From Candidatus Saccharimonadota bacterium (GTDB taxonomy: Bacteria; Patescibacteriota; Saccharimonadia; Saccharimonadales; Saccharimonadaceae), in NCBI GenBank assembly GCA_017645955.1, contig JAGCNM010000023.1:1-53959 (forward strand): a stretch of DNA of 53,959 bases. Reading direction: 5' to 3'. A program made the translations under genes and the position numbers. The notes below the pieces were generated by a model. That model saw nothing but the letters and a program-made list of their open reading frames with translations. It was not told the origin of the DNA and searched no databases. Positions 41,464-49,676 of the stretch are shown one piece after another. Position 1 is the first letter of the stretch, and each line of letters starts with the position of its first letter.

Positions 41464-44400
41464 TAGAAGACCTCCAATTCATCATTATTATTTAATTGTT
41501 CCATGAGATAAGTTTTTAGTTCGGACAGAAGGGCGTCTACATCTTGTTCGGATTTGATGGTGTGAGTCTTGATTGGTGCGGTTAAATCGCCTGGACGGAT
41601 GGTGCGTTTCTTTGGTAAGTTGGTTGGCGTGTCGGTACCGCTGGCGGCGGCTTTCTTGCGAGCTTCTTCCTCTTCTCTACGTTTCTTTTCTTGTTCTTCA
41701 AGAGCTTTGCGACGGCGTTCAGTAATTTCATCCAGTTTGCGCTTGAGTGAGGTGGTGAGGCTTGGCAGGTTGGAGATACTACGATACGGCTCGGGGTTTG
41801 TGAGGATTTCGTTGATTTGGTCTGGTTCATCGCCGTCGATAGTATAAGTTAGGGATTGAGTCTTGTACTCATTCATGACGTTTACAGCATCGTCGAAAAT
41901 TCTGGCCTGAGTGCTTTCAAAGAATTCTTTGACTGGGGCGAGATCCTGCATTGCCGAAATGATTGCGGAACTGCGATCATTTATTGTGTTGAACAATTCA
42001 GTATTGTCTTTGATTTGAATTAGCTCGCGCAAGATTTCATCAGCTGAATTTACGGCGTCTTCGCCTGGGTATTTGTAGGTGCTATGGGTAGCGTAGCGAC
42101 CAAGGAGGCTGCTGATGACTTGCTTTTCATCGCCGATGGCGTCTTTCAACTCGGAAATGATTTCGTCCTCGTTGGTCGTGATGGTATTTCGCGAGAAAGC
42201 ATTCTTTAGGATGTCTTTAGCGGTAGAGAGTAGGTCGCTTGCGATTTTTTCGCGGATTTTGATGAGGATGCGGTCGTATTCGCGAGTTTGAGATAAGGCT
42301 GAGGAAAACTCGCCGAGACTCAAGGTAGAATTTGACTTAGAGACGGAGAGTTTGCCATCTCGAGTAAGAGATGCAACTAGATACACCACATCATCGGTGT
42401 CAAATCCAAAGGGTCGTTTGTCAAAATGACTGATCAGATCTGATAGCTGGGTTTGAGGATAATGGTTGAGAGTGCGTTCATTGATGAATTCGAAAACCTC
42501 TTCTTGGGCCTGAGGATTGACTGGAGTGACCATCTCGTTCTGAGGCTTATTCAAAAGAGCGCGAGCGTCAGAAGTGGATTTTTTGGAGACGATATAGTCT
42601 AGTTTGGTGTAAGTGGTTTTAACTAGTTCACTTTGAATGAGTTTGAGGCGAGCTTTGGCTTCGGCGGAAGGGATGGTTACTTCACCTCCACCAATGAATA
42701 CCGGTGCGGATTCAAGACATTCTGCGATTTTTTCGCGAACTTTGTCGTTCATAGAGTTCATTTCGTTTTTTCGAATCTCGATGATGTGTTGACGTTCTGC
42801 GGAGCTGGTGGTGCTAGCGTTTTTGCGTTGGAATTTTTCAATCCTGATGGCGCGACGTAGTAAATCTTCGGTCTCGTCATCTAATTCGATGGCGATATAG
42901 GCACGGTCGGTGTTGATGATAGATTTGCTCTTGGCAGACTCTTTGGATGTGGTGAAAATTAGACAGATGTCGTTGCCAGTGCCAGCGGTGAGCTTGTGGT
43001 CGTTTAAGTAATAATCTACCGAGAAAATGCGACGGTCTTGATAATTGAATTTGTTACCATCACAAACACCACGGACGATATTGCCGATGCGCTCGTTAAC
43101 CTCATCTGGATTGACGTTTTCATCCTGGATGGCGCGGTTGACTTCTTGTTCTTCGTCGGTTAGGAAGTTGTAATTATCGCCACTTTTCTGGATAAAGACT
43201 TCGTCTTCTAGGCGCTTGAGGCTGGCTTTGATGCGTTTTTCGAGTTCAAGTTTGTCTTCGCCAAGCTGAGTTAATTCGAGAGTCGTGATGTTTTCAATGG
43301 TTGGAGGAAGAGTGTTGGAGCCACGGAGCATGAAAAGTGTTTTGAGAACGGGAATATCGGCGTTGTTGAGCTTGCCTTCGGTGACGAGCCCTTCGGCACG
43401 GGTGATGATTTGTTCTACGGAAGAATCTACTGCCGTGCTGATGGTGTCATAGAAGGCAGAGAAGGGAATGAGAGCGCCGATTTCGGCATTTTCGTTTTTG
43501 ATAGCAGTTTCTTGGACGGCGCTAAGAAGGGAACGGGCACCGGAGGAAAGATGAGCGCCGGCGAATCCTTTGGTTCTGATGTAGGTATAGGTATTTTGAA
43601 CGAGGGCAAATTGGAAGGGAATATAAGGGTAGGTAGCAACGAAATCATCGGTGTCTTTGTAGAGCTTTTGAGTTTGGGTGCCAGCAGAGAAGGAGAAAGC
43701 GTTACGAATATCGGCGCCGTCTTGCTCATAGCGAGCACGTAAGGTGTCGGTGGCGGTGTCGGTTTTTTCGAGGAGACGAGCTTTGATGACTTCTTCGATG
43801 TCAGTAGAAGCGAGTTTGATTTTGGTGTCAAAACGACCAAGAATTTTGGAAAAGTCGTTACGTTTGAAACGTCCGCTCTTGACGACTTCGTCGATGGCTT
43901 CTTGGCTGGTGCAGACTACCCAGGCTTTGCCATTGGTATGGATGCCGAGTTCTTCGACGATGGATTGGAGATTAAGCATAAGGTCGCCTTGGTCGCCAAT
44001 GTATTGCCCGATTTCATCAATTAAGAAGACGACGTGGTGATCACCTCCCTTTTCTTCGATGTATTTTTGGATACGCTTGGCGAAGATTTCGGGGGAAATA
44101 TCATGATGGTCACGGCGAGACTCGAACGTGCGATTGGCTTCGTCTACTGATACGCCCATGACTTCGGAATAGACTTCCGCGATATGCTCCTGTTCGAAGT
44201 CGAAATCGTTGCGGATGTTTTCCCAGCCTTCGCTGAATTTGGATTTGAACTCTTCGTATTTGCCATTTTCGTCAAGATAACGCTCAATATCGGCAACGTA
44301 ATTGATATGGGAATAACCGAGTTTTTCATTGAAGACGTTTTCCATGACTTTGAGGATGCGGTCTTTCTGGGTGGTGTTTTCGAGACCGGCTTTGGTGTCG

Positions 44401-44792
44401 ATGTTGAAGAGAATGACATCAGTAGGCACATTACCGGCACGTTTGATATTACCGAATAGCATAGCGTCTTTGATTTTGGATTCGAAATAATCAACGGCTT
44501 TTTTGCCATCAATTTCGCGGTTTTCTAGTAAATAGGCAATCATTTTGAGAAAATGAGATTTACCTGAACCGAAGAAGCCACTAATCCAGACGGCCATGTT
44601 CTCTGTGAGACCAGTTGAACCTAGGCTGGTAGTGTAGGCATCGAAGAATTCATTAAAGTGGCGTTCGATTTCGCCGGTTACTACGTATTCTTCCAGCTCT
44701 TGTTTAATGACCGTAGTGTCATCGTTGTCAACTTTGATGACGCCTTGGATGTTACGGTTAATGTCTTTCTTGTAGATTTCTTTAAGTATCAT
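41463..44792 (-). CDS. brxC: BREX ATPase BrxC
   Basis: The 1109-residue P-loop ATPase is the large motor-like component of type 1 BREX (related to PglY). Walker A GFFGSGKS is at 72-79 and Walker B VVFLIDE at 254-260, followed by a helical body. A highly charged region near 1040-1070 (EEQEKKRREEEEARKKAAAS) leads to a final short domain. The start has AAGGAG before it, 13 bases after brxB. It overlaps pglX by one base. No frameshift or missing core motif was noticed. Confidence 0.95.
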   Translation of the reverse strand: MILKEIYKKDINRNIQGVIKVDNDDTTVIKQELEEYVVTGEIERHFNEFFDAYTTSLGSTGLTENMAVWISGFFGSGKSHFLKMIAYLLENREIDGKKAVDYFESKIKDAMLFGNIKRAGNVPTDVILFNIDTKAGLENTTQKDRILKVMENVFNEKLGYSHINYVADIERYLDENGKYEEFKSKFSEGWENIRNDFDFEQEHIAEVYSEVMGVSVDEANRTFESRRDHHDISPEIFAKRIQKYIEEKGGDHHVVFLIDEIGQYIGDQGDLMLNLQSIVEELGIHTNGKAWVVCTSQEAIDEVVKSGRFKRNDFSKILGRFDTKIKLASTDIEEVIKARLLEKTDTATDTLRARYEQDGADIRNAFSFSAGTQTQKLYKDTDDFVATYPYIPFQFALVQNTYTYIRTKGFAGAHLSSGARSLLSAVQETAIKNENAEIGALIPFSAFYDTISTAVDSSVEQIITRAEGLVTEGKLNNADIPVLKTLFMLRGSNTLPPTIENITTLELTQLGEDKLELEKRIKASLKRLEDEVFIQKSGDNYNFLTDEEQEVNRAIQDENVNPDEVNERIGNIVRGVCDGNKFNYQDRRIFSVDYYLNDHKLTAGTGNDICLIFTTSKESAKSKSIINTDRAYIAIELDDETEDLLRRAIRIEKFQRKNASTTSSAERQHIIEIRKNEMNSMNDKVREKIAECLESAPVFIGGGEVTIPSAEAKARLKLIQSELVKTTYTKLDYIVSKKSTSDARALLNKPQNEMVTPVNPQAQEEVFEFINERTLNHYPQTQLSDLISHFDKRPFGFDTDDVVYLVASLTRDGKLSVSKSNSTLSLGEFSSALSQTREYDRILIKIREKIASDLLSTAKDILKNAFSRNTITTNEDEIISELKDAIGDEKQVISSLLGRYATHSTYKYPGEDAVNSADEILRELIQIKDNTELFNTINDRSSAIISAMQDLAPVKEFFESTQARIFDDAVNVMNEYKTQSLTYTIDGDEPDQINEILTNPEPYRSISNLPSLTTSLKRKLDEITERRRKALEEQEKKRREEEEARKKAAASGTDTPTNLPKKRTIRPGDLTAPIKTHTIKSEQDVDALLSELKTYLMEQLNNNDELEVF

Positions 44793-44805
44793 TTGTACTC
44801 CTTCC

Positions 44806-45369
44806 TTATCTTTCGACTAATTTGTCGGCTCTATAATAATTAGTGGCAGGGAATTTGCCAAAGAGTTTGAGGCTTTGGCCATCATACTTGCCTGGGTAAA
44901 ATAAAACAACTGGATTCTTAGTGACTGAAACTTGCATATTGGCGAGAAGTGTGTGAGCGCGGATAATGCGATAGCTTTCGCCGATGCCGGTAATGAAAAT
45001 GATTTTATCTTCTGGGATACGTTTAATAATCTCTTGCATTAGGGTGCCGTTTTTGTTTTCTACGCCTAATGCGCGCATAATAGCGGTGGCGGCGTGTTGG
45101 GTGTCCTTTTTGCTTTCTAGTTCGAACACTTTGTCGTAATAGTTTTTGGATTTGAGGATGTCGATAATGATGTCATGGATGTTAATAATAACAATTTGAT
45201 CGTTGTCGGTTGCGAATTTATTGATGTAATCCATGACTTCGTATTCGTCTTCTGGGTCGTAGTCAAAAATGTAATAATTGACTTCACCACCAAGGCCGTG
45301 ACCTTTTTTGAGGTCTTCGGACTGAACTCTGCGACGAAGTTCTTTGAGTCTTTCATTAATGCTTAACAT
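44806..45369 (-). CDS. brxB: BREX protein BrxB (DUF1788)
   Basis: The 187-residue protein begins MLSINERLKELRRRVQSEDL and contains NYYIFDYDPEDEYEVMDYI, both characteristic of BrxB. IIFITGIGESYRIIRAHTLL and VVLFYPGKYDGQSLKLFG near the end complete the family pattern. BrxB is a small essential BREX component of unknown activity that interacts within the complex. It overlaps brxA by seven bases and is followed by brxC after 13. Confidence 0.93.
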   Translation of the reverse strand: MLSINERLKELRRRVQSEDLKKGHGLGGEVNYYIFDYDPEDEYEVMDYINKFATDNDQIVIINIHDIIIDILKSKNYYDKVFELESKKDTQHAATAIMRALGVENKNGTLMQEIIKRIPEDKIIFITGIGESYRIIRAHTLLANMQVSVTKNPVVLFYPGKYDGQSLKLFGKFPATNYYRADKLVER

Positions 45370-45977
45370 GTTCCTCCTAGAGCTTTAATGTAATAGTCGC
45401 CACCATCTGCTAGGATGGTACTGCGAGTTCGCTCGGAAATAATCGGTGTGGTAATTGGGAAGTCGCTACCTTGTTTGGTAACAAGACCTGCATCGGCGAG
45501 AATTTTCATAAGGGTTTGCTTGAGCTTGGCTTTGGTTTGGTCGCTGCAATTTAGAAGTTTATCGGACTCGGAATAGACGGATTCGAAATACTGTTCAATG
45601 TCGGCTTTGACGATTTTGTCGGATCGGATGAGGACTTTGTCGCCGTAGATACTAGTAATAAAATCGCGGACTAGGCGGTCCGTGTTGCATATAATATATA
45701 GTAGGATGATTTTGGCGTTGTAGTCGTCGGATTCAAGAAAGGCTTGCAAGATATCATCTGACATGGCTTTAAGACGACGGATGATGGGCGTGGTTACGCG
45801 TTTTAAGCTACCGGTACGCTTATGCATGATGAGATTTTCTTGCAGGTTACGTTGCTTGATTGATTCTAGTGGCTCACCTTGCAGCAAAAGCTCCGCTAGA
45901 GTCTTAGTTTCACTATATAATAGTGGCTCTGCGGTGAGGGAAGCTGAATATTCTTGTTGTGTAATTTTTGCCTTCAT
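45363..45977 (-). CDS. brxA: BREX protein BrxA (DUF1819)
   Basis: The 204-residue helical protein of the DUF1819/BrxA family carries the blocks SASLTAEPLLYSETKTLAEL, NLQENLIMHKRTGSLKR, LLYIICNTDRLVRDFI and the final TRSTILADGGDYYIKALGG. BrxA binds DNA in other systems and is the usual first gene of type 1 BREX. The start MKAKITQQEYS is preferred because a consensus promoter ends seven bases before it. A longer in-frame start at 46013 would lie inside the -35. No Shine-Dalgarno site is present, so the operon mRNA is near-leaderless. Confidence 0.93.
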   Translation of the reverse strand: MKAKITQQEYSASLTAEPLLYSETKTLAELLLQGEPLESIKQRNLQENLIMHKRTGSLKRVTTPIIRRLKAMSDDILQAFLESDDYNAKIILLYIICNTDRLVRDFITSIYGDKVLIRSDKIVKADIEQYFESVYSESDKLLNCSDQTKAKLKQTLMKILADAGLVTKQGSDFPITTPIISERTRSTILADGGDYYIKALGGTC

Positions 45978-45984
45978 GTATCTG

Positions 45985-46013
45985 ATTTTAGCACGTTTGG
46001 CAACAAAAGTCAA
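45985..46013 (-). promoter_or_regulatory. promoter of the BREX operon
   Basis: On the minus strand TTGACT (46008-46013), a 17-base spacer and TAAAAT (45985-45990), preceded by TGC (extended -10 form), lie seven bases before the brxA ATG. Confidence 0.85.
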
Positions 46014-46033
46014 TAGTTTTGTGTGATTTTATT

Positions 46034-46050
46034 AAATCTTCGCAAGATTT
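46034..46050. other. inverted repeat between the nuclease gene and the BREX operon
   Basis: AAATCTT, loop CGC, AAGATTT, followed by a short T run on the plus strand. It stands about 20 bases upstream of the BREX promoter -35. It could be a weak terminator or a protein-binding site. The remaining bases to 46215 hold no other recognisable feature. Confidence 0.45.
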
Positions 46051-46215
46051 TTGGGTTGTTTTGGGGTTTGTTCGCAGGAATGTGCTTGGAGGCATTCTGA
46101 AGGTCGTTCGAGTGATTGTGTTTACTTGAGGTTTTTTGAATTATTATTATAGACTCTAGGATGTAATAATTTTTATTGTTTAATGAAATTGTATATTCTG
46201 AAGTTATACTTTGCT

Positions 46216-48003
46216 TTAGGAGAATGATAATGGATCCGTGAATGCATTTGAACCTTCGTGTATATTCTCGACTGCTTTTGGCAAATCAAGTAGCTCTCTA
46301 AGTTTTGATTCAAGCAGGTTTCGTCTTTCTTTATAGAAGTTTAGGAAGTCTTTTGTTTCGAATGAGACATTAGTAGGGAGGCATAGAATTGAATCTTTTT
46401 GGGTGTAATTGTTGTACCAACTAATGAACGATTCGTTATACTTGCGTCCATTCTTGCGACCTTCGAGAATCTGAAGATTTGGTAAGCGATCGCGTAGGTC
46501 TTCGCATCTTTCCGCATCTTCTTTAGATAGTCCTAAGTTTGTTAAACTTTCAACCGCCAAGAGGGAACGTGGATGACAGTGATCTTGGTGAAACGCTTTT
46601 TCTCCGAATAAAAAATTCTGATCAAGGATAGTGAGAATTGTGAAAGTAATGTCGCTCTTCTTGCGGTCAAGAACGTCTTGGAGATCGTCTTCGGTGAACA
46701 ATAAGTAATCGTGATCAGCTGAAATCATATATTCTACTTTGAAGTCTCGGTGCTTTAGCTCACGAATTGTTTGATTGTTCTGCTCATAAGAATTAGTCAA
46801 TAAACTACGTAAGTGATTTAGAACTTGGTCAGAACTAGCATGGAAGATGCTTTTGGCTTGTGCGATTAAGAGATACTTGCGCATTTCCGAATAATCTGAA
46901 CTATAATCTTGTTTTTTTGACTTAAAGACGTAATATGTTAATGGCAAAATGGCATTTTTAGAAGTTAAGTTGTCCTTGCAATAGCCAAAATCGGACAAAA
47001 GTTTTACGGTGAGAATTAGGGAGTTTTGAATATCTTCCCATGAGTTTTTGATTTTATCTATGTTTTCGGAATTAAGATTCGCTACTTTTAGAGTAGTCTG
47101 TAGATCCATTAGGTAGAGACAGGTGGTAATAATTTCTTCAGTGCCAAAGTTGAATCCTTGCCCCATATCATTGAGTTCTTTAATGAGTTCATCGAATTTT
47201 TTCCGTGCATTATCCCATTGGCTCACTATTGTAGAGAAGAGCAGGTCGCCTTTTGACAACTCTTTGCCACCACTATTAACACGAATGAAGATATCTAGGA
47301 CTTCATCCATAGTTTTACTGGAGATTTCAAAGTAATTTATTATATTGTCATCGGCTAGCAACTTGGTAGCAAGAAGACTGATGTTTTCTTCTACTATTGG
47401 ATTAGTGTATCCTTTTTTGCGTAACCACGAATTGGTTTTTGAGAATGATTCGATAGAATAAATATCTGAAACTTTAACCCATAAGGTCTGTCCATTTGAT
47501 TCTTCGGCTTCTTTTTCAGTGAGAAATTTGAATTCATATTGTATATCCTTACCTTCGTTTGGCGTTTGACCGCTAAGGGCATTGAAGTATAGTTCGGTTT
47601 TTTCGTAGGCGTTGGTGCTGTCTTGGCGAACATATTTTTGCTTGCGCGTAATGGAGCCTTTAATGCCAATATATAGTGCACTCATGCGTTGTTGACCATC
47701 CAGGACCCCGAGTATTTCTTTTTCATTAAATGATTTACAAACTTCATTGTATGGCTGGCGATCATCGTAGTTTTTAATGAAGTCATAGAAGGAATACTTT
47801 TCAAAAATGTTTTCAGTGTTGATTCTCCAATACAAAAATGTTCCTATTGGATAATCTCGCATGATAGAGTCGAAGAGACGCGTGATTTGATCATTGCTCC
47901 AGACTAGTTTTCGTTGAATTGCTGGTAGAAACATGGTGGTGTTGATGGTAGAAAGCGTTTCATAAATAGTGCTTTTGCCGATTTTTAGATTCTTTTTTTC
48001 CAT
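46216..48003 (-). CDS. DUF262/HNH (GmrSD-like, BrxU-like) nuclease
   Basis: The 595-residue protein is of the GmrSD type IV restriction family. An N-terminal DUF262 domain has FLPAIQRKLVWSNDQI (about 25-40) and the NTP-binding DGQQR at 102-106. A C-terminal DUF1524/HNH-like domain has HQDHCHPRSLL starting near 472, followed by RLPNLQILEGRKNGRKYN. Such enzymes cut modified DNA using NTP hydrolysis. One homologue, BrxU, accompanies a BREX locus elsewhere. The start MEKKNLKIG at 48003 is chosen because AAGGAT lies six bases before it and the only good -10 lies within the longer frame that could start at 48093. Confidence 0.87.
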   Translation of the reverse strand: MEKKNLKIGKSTIYETLSTINTTMFLPAIQRKLVWSNDQITRLFDSIMRDYPIGTFLYWRINTENIFEKYSFYDFIKNYDDRQPYNEVCKSFNEKEILGVLDGQQRMSALYIGIKGSITRKQKYVRQDSTNAYEKTELYFNALSGQTPNEGKDIQYEFKFLTEKEAEESNGQTLWVKVSDIYSIESFSKTNSWLRKKGYTNPIVEENISLLATKLLADDNIINYFEISSKTMDEVLDIFIRVNSGGKELSKGDLLFSTIVSQWDNARKKFDELIKELNDMGQGFNFGTEEIITTCLYLMDLQTTLKVANLNSENIDKIKNSWEDIQNSLILTVKLLSDFGYCKDNLTSKNAILPLTYYVFKSKKQDYSSDYSEMRKYLLIAQAKSIFHASSDQVLNHLRSLLTNSYEQNNQTIRELKHRDFKVEYMISADHDYLLFTEDDLQDVLDRKKSDITFTILTILDQNFLFGEKAFHQDHCHPRSLLAVESLTNLGLSKEDAERCEDLRDRLPNLQILEGRKNGRKYNESFISWYNNYTQKDSILCLPTNVSFETKDFLNFYKERRNLLESKLRELLDLPKAVENIHEGSNAFTDPLSFS

Positions 48004-48045
48004 TGCATTATCCTTAATTACGTTATCGTTGTCTATAGCATATGC

Positions 48046-48072
48046 CATGATTATATCATGTAGAAACATGAT
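48046..48072 (-). promoter_or_regulatory. operator-like repeats over the nuclease gene promoter
   Basis: CATGAT (48046-48051), ATCATG (48055-48060) and CATGAT (48067-48072) form two adjacent palindromes with spacers of three and six bases. The -10 TATAAT on the minus strand (48050-48055) lies inside the first palindrome. A repressor here would block the promoter; none is recognised next to it. Confidence 0.6.
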
Positions 48073-48097
48073 ATATGTATGCGTAGCCCTCATTGTA

Positions 48098-48703
48098 TTA
48101 TTTTAGTGCGAAGCGGTCGGTCCAGTCAGGCTTTTGTTTTCTGGCTCTTCTGAGCTCTCCCTTTAGACTTCGTGCGATTTCATCGTTCCATTCTTTGCTT
48201 TTGGCGCGGCCGTGGCCGAATTCGACTTGTCGTGATTCGTATTCTGCTGCTGGATTGTCGTAGTCTAGAGAATGGACGAGTGGTTTGGTGGACTTCTTGC
48301 TGATGGTGCGCTTTTTCTTGAGTTTGATTACTTTGGGCTTTTCCGGAGTAGATTGCTTGGATAGTTTATCGAGTGAAGCTTTTATTTTCTTGGCTTTTAG
48401 TTCCTCGGAAAGTCTTTTCGCTTTTTCGGCAGAATAATGATAGGTGTTTTTGTTTTCAGCAAATGCCTTTTTCATTTCTTGGATGGCTAGCTGGATTTTT
48501 TCGTCTTGTGTTAATTCTTTTTTTGGTGATTGTTGGAGGTTTGGGGTTTTATCAATAGGGCGAGGTTGTTTAGTTTTGATTTGGGGTTGTTTTGATTTAG
48601 AATGCTCTACATCAAAATGATTAAAGGCGTTGAGATATTTCTGACTGATTTTGGATTTGGAGAGTTTGTTTAGGGTCTTTTCGGAAATGTATAGCTTACT
48701 CAT
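48098..48703 (-). CDS. lysine-rich hypothetical protein
   Basis: I recognise no family for this 201-residue, very basic protein. The N-terminus looks helical (ISEKTLNKLSKSKISQKYL). The middle is low-complexity Lys/Pro/Gln followed by a likely coiled coil (about 75-120). The end is mixed (AEYESRQVEFGHGRAKSKEW, WTDRFALK). There are no cysteines or membrane segments. It lies upstream of the nuclease gene on the same strand and may be co-expressed. TGATATAAT six bases before its ATG predicts a leaderless mRNA. A nucleic-acid-binding role is possible from its charge. Confidence 0.68.
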   Translation of the reverse strand: MSKLYISEKTLNKLSKSKISQKYLNAFNHFDVEHSKSKQPQIKTKQPRPIDKTPNLQQSPKKELTQDEKIQLAIQEMKKAFAENKNTYHYSAEKAKRLSEELKAKKIKASLDKLSKQSTPEKPKVIKLKKKRTISKKSTKPLVHSLDYDNPAAEYESRQVEFGHGRAKSKEWNDEIARSLKGELRRARKQKPDWTDRFALK

Positions 48704-48709
48704 AGGGTA

Positions 48710-48715
48710 ATTATA
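48710..48715 (-). promoter_or_regulatory. -10 element, leaderless promoter of the lysine-rich protein
   Basis: TATAAT on the minus strand, in a TGA-TATAAT context, six bases before the ATG at 48703. Confidence 0.65.
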
Positions 48716-48760
48716 TCATAGTTATAGAGGTAGAACTTAGCATGCTACAATATATATTAT

Positions 48761-49174
48761 ATGAACTCAGTTTTCGAAACAGCGTTAGAAATTGCCGTGA
48801 AGGCACATAAAGGGCAGGTGGATAAGAATGGGGTGGCGTATATTTTGCATCCGCTGGCGGTGGCGGGGCTTCTGGATTCGTTGGAGCTCAAAACCATTGC
48901 GGTTCTACATGATACGATTGAGGATACGGATGTGACGGCGGAGTATTTGCTGGAAAAGGGAATTCCGAAACACATCGTGGAGGTGGTGCAGCTTTTGACG
49001 AAGCCGGAGGATGAGGAATACGAATCATATCTTCGGCGGGTGAAGGAGAACCCTTTGGCGAAGCAGGTGAAGCTGGCGGATCTTGCGAACAACACCGATC
49101 CGAAGAGGGCGAGTGGGTTGAATGAGGTGCGGAGGAAGAAGTATGAGCTCGCGAAGAGGGTGCTAGGGGAATAG
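48761..49174 (+). CDS. HD-domain small alarmone hydrolase candidate (Mesh1/SpoT-HD type)
   Basis: The 137-residue protein has the signature set of (p)ppGpp hydrolases: AHKGQVDKNGVAYILHPLAVA (about 15-35), HDTIEDT at 50-56 and KLADLANNTD near 103-112. These provide the metal-binding histidines and aspartates and the Glu-Asp hydrolase pair. It consists of the HD domain alone, with no synthetase, TGS or ACT domains, shorter than the about 180 residues of Mesh1. The expected role is to lower alarmone levels in the cytoplasm. TGCTACAAT lies nine bases before the ATG, so the leader is at most a few bases. Confidence 0.8.
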   Translation: MNSVFETALEIAVKAHKGQVDKNGVAYILHPLAVAGLLDSLELKTIAVLHDTIEDTDVTAEYLLEKGIPKHIVEVVQLLTKPEDEEYESYLRRVKENPLAKQVKLADLANNTDPKRASGLNEVRRKKYELAKRVLGE

Positions 49175-49199
49175 TTGAATAGAGTGTTTTGTTGGATGA

Positions 49200-49205
49200 T
49201 ATAAT
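49200..49205 (+). promoter_or_regulatory. -10 element, leaderless promoter
   Basis: TGATATAAT (extended -10 form), six bases, ATG at 49212. Confidence 0.65.
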
Positions 49206-49211
49206 AAAAAT

Positions 49212-49643
49212 ATGGATAAGACCATTAAACAAAGTATTGATGCGCGGAAGGCAGCGTATGCGAGTAGTTTTGAGATTGATGCGGAGACGCAGAAAAAGAT
49301 TGATGCGCTATTTGTAGAAATTGAAAAGTTGGGAGAGAAGTGTAAGAATGCTGGTGAATTTGAGGCGGAGTTTAGCAAAAGTCCGCTCAATCAAAAATAC
49401 ATGGATCTATTTACGGAAATTGCGACGAAAAGTGCGACTAAAAATGCCGTAAAAGGTGCAGCGGTGGGTGCGGTGCAAAGTGCGGCGGAGCAAGCTTTGA
49501 GAAACGTCGTACCGACGCGCGCGGCGGTGCATCAAAGAGCTTACGACGAAGCGCGAAGGATTCCTGGCGTAGGAGATGCGATTGATATTGGTGAAAAAGC
49601 GGGCTATGCGTCGCATTTGGTGAAATTGTTCAAGAAGAAATAG
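49212..49643 (+). CDS. hypothetical helical protein with Ala/Gly-rich segment
   Basis: I recognise no family. Of 143 residues, the N-terminal 60 are predicted helical and charged (RKAAYASSFEIDAETQKKID). An Ala/Gly/Val-rich stretch (about 73-98, KNAVKGAAVGAVQSAAEQAL) resembles a glycine-zipper or amphipathic membrane-contact helix. The C-terminus is RRIPGVGDAIDIGEKAGYAS followed by a basic end. There is no signal peptide. The gene has its own leaderless promoter and stands alone between two other solitary genes. Confidence 0.62.
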   Translation: MDKTIKQSIDARKAAYASSFEIDAETQKKIDALFVEIEKLGEKCKNAGEFEAEFSKSPLNQKYMDLFTEIATKSATKNAVKGAAVGAVQSAAEQALRNVVPTRAAVHQRAYDEARRIPGVGDAIDIGEKAGYASHLVKLFKKK

Positions 49644-49664
49644 TAGTTCGCTAAAGTTAGGTGA

Positions 49665-49670
49665 TATCAT
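49665..49670 (+). promoter_or_regulatory. -10 element, leaderless promoter
   Basis: TGATATCAT, six bases, ATG at 49677. One mismatch from the TATAAT consensus. Confidence 0.5.
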
Positions 49671-49676
49671 AAAAGT

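Noticed and set aside
41569-45366. Many long frames on the plus strand opposite BREX
   Set aside because: They are antisense shadows with poor composition (runs of Ser, Arg or Phe), no ribosome sites, and lie opposite genes with clear family motifs.
46216-48093. Longer start for the DUF262 nuclease at 48093 or 48048
   Set aside because: The only good -10 (48050-48055) and the repeats lie inside that extension, and AAGGAT precedes the ATG at 48003.
32536-48760. Prophage or transposon as carrier of the defence island
   Set aside because: No integrase, transposase, capsid or terminase gene is present. The only repeat structure is at fic, which is listed as a hypothesis and not called a mobile element.
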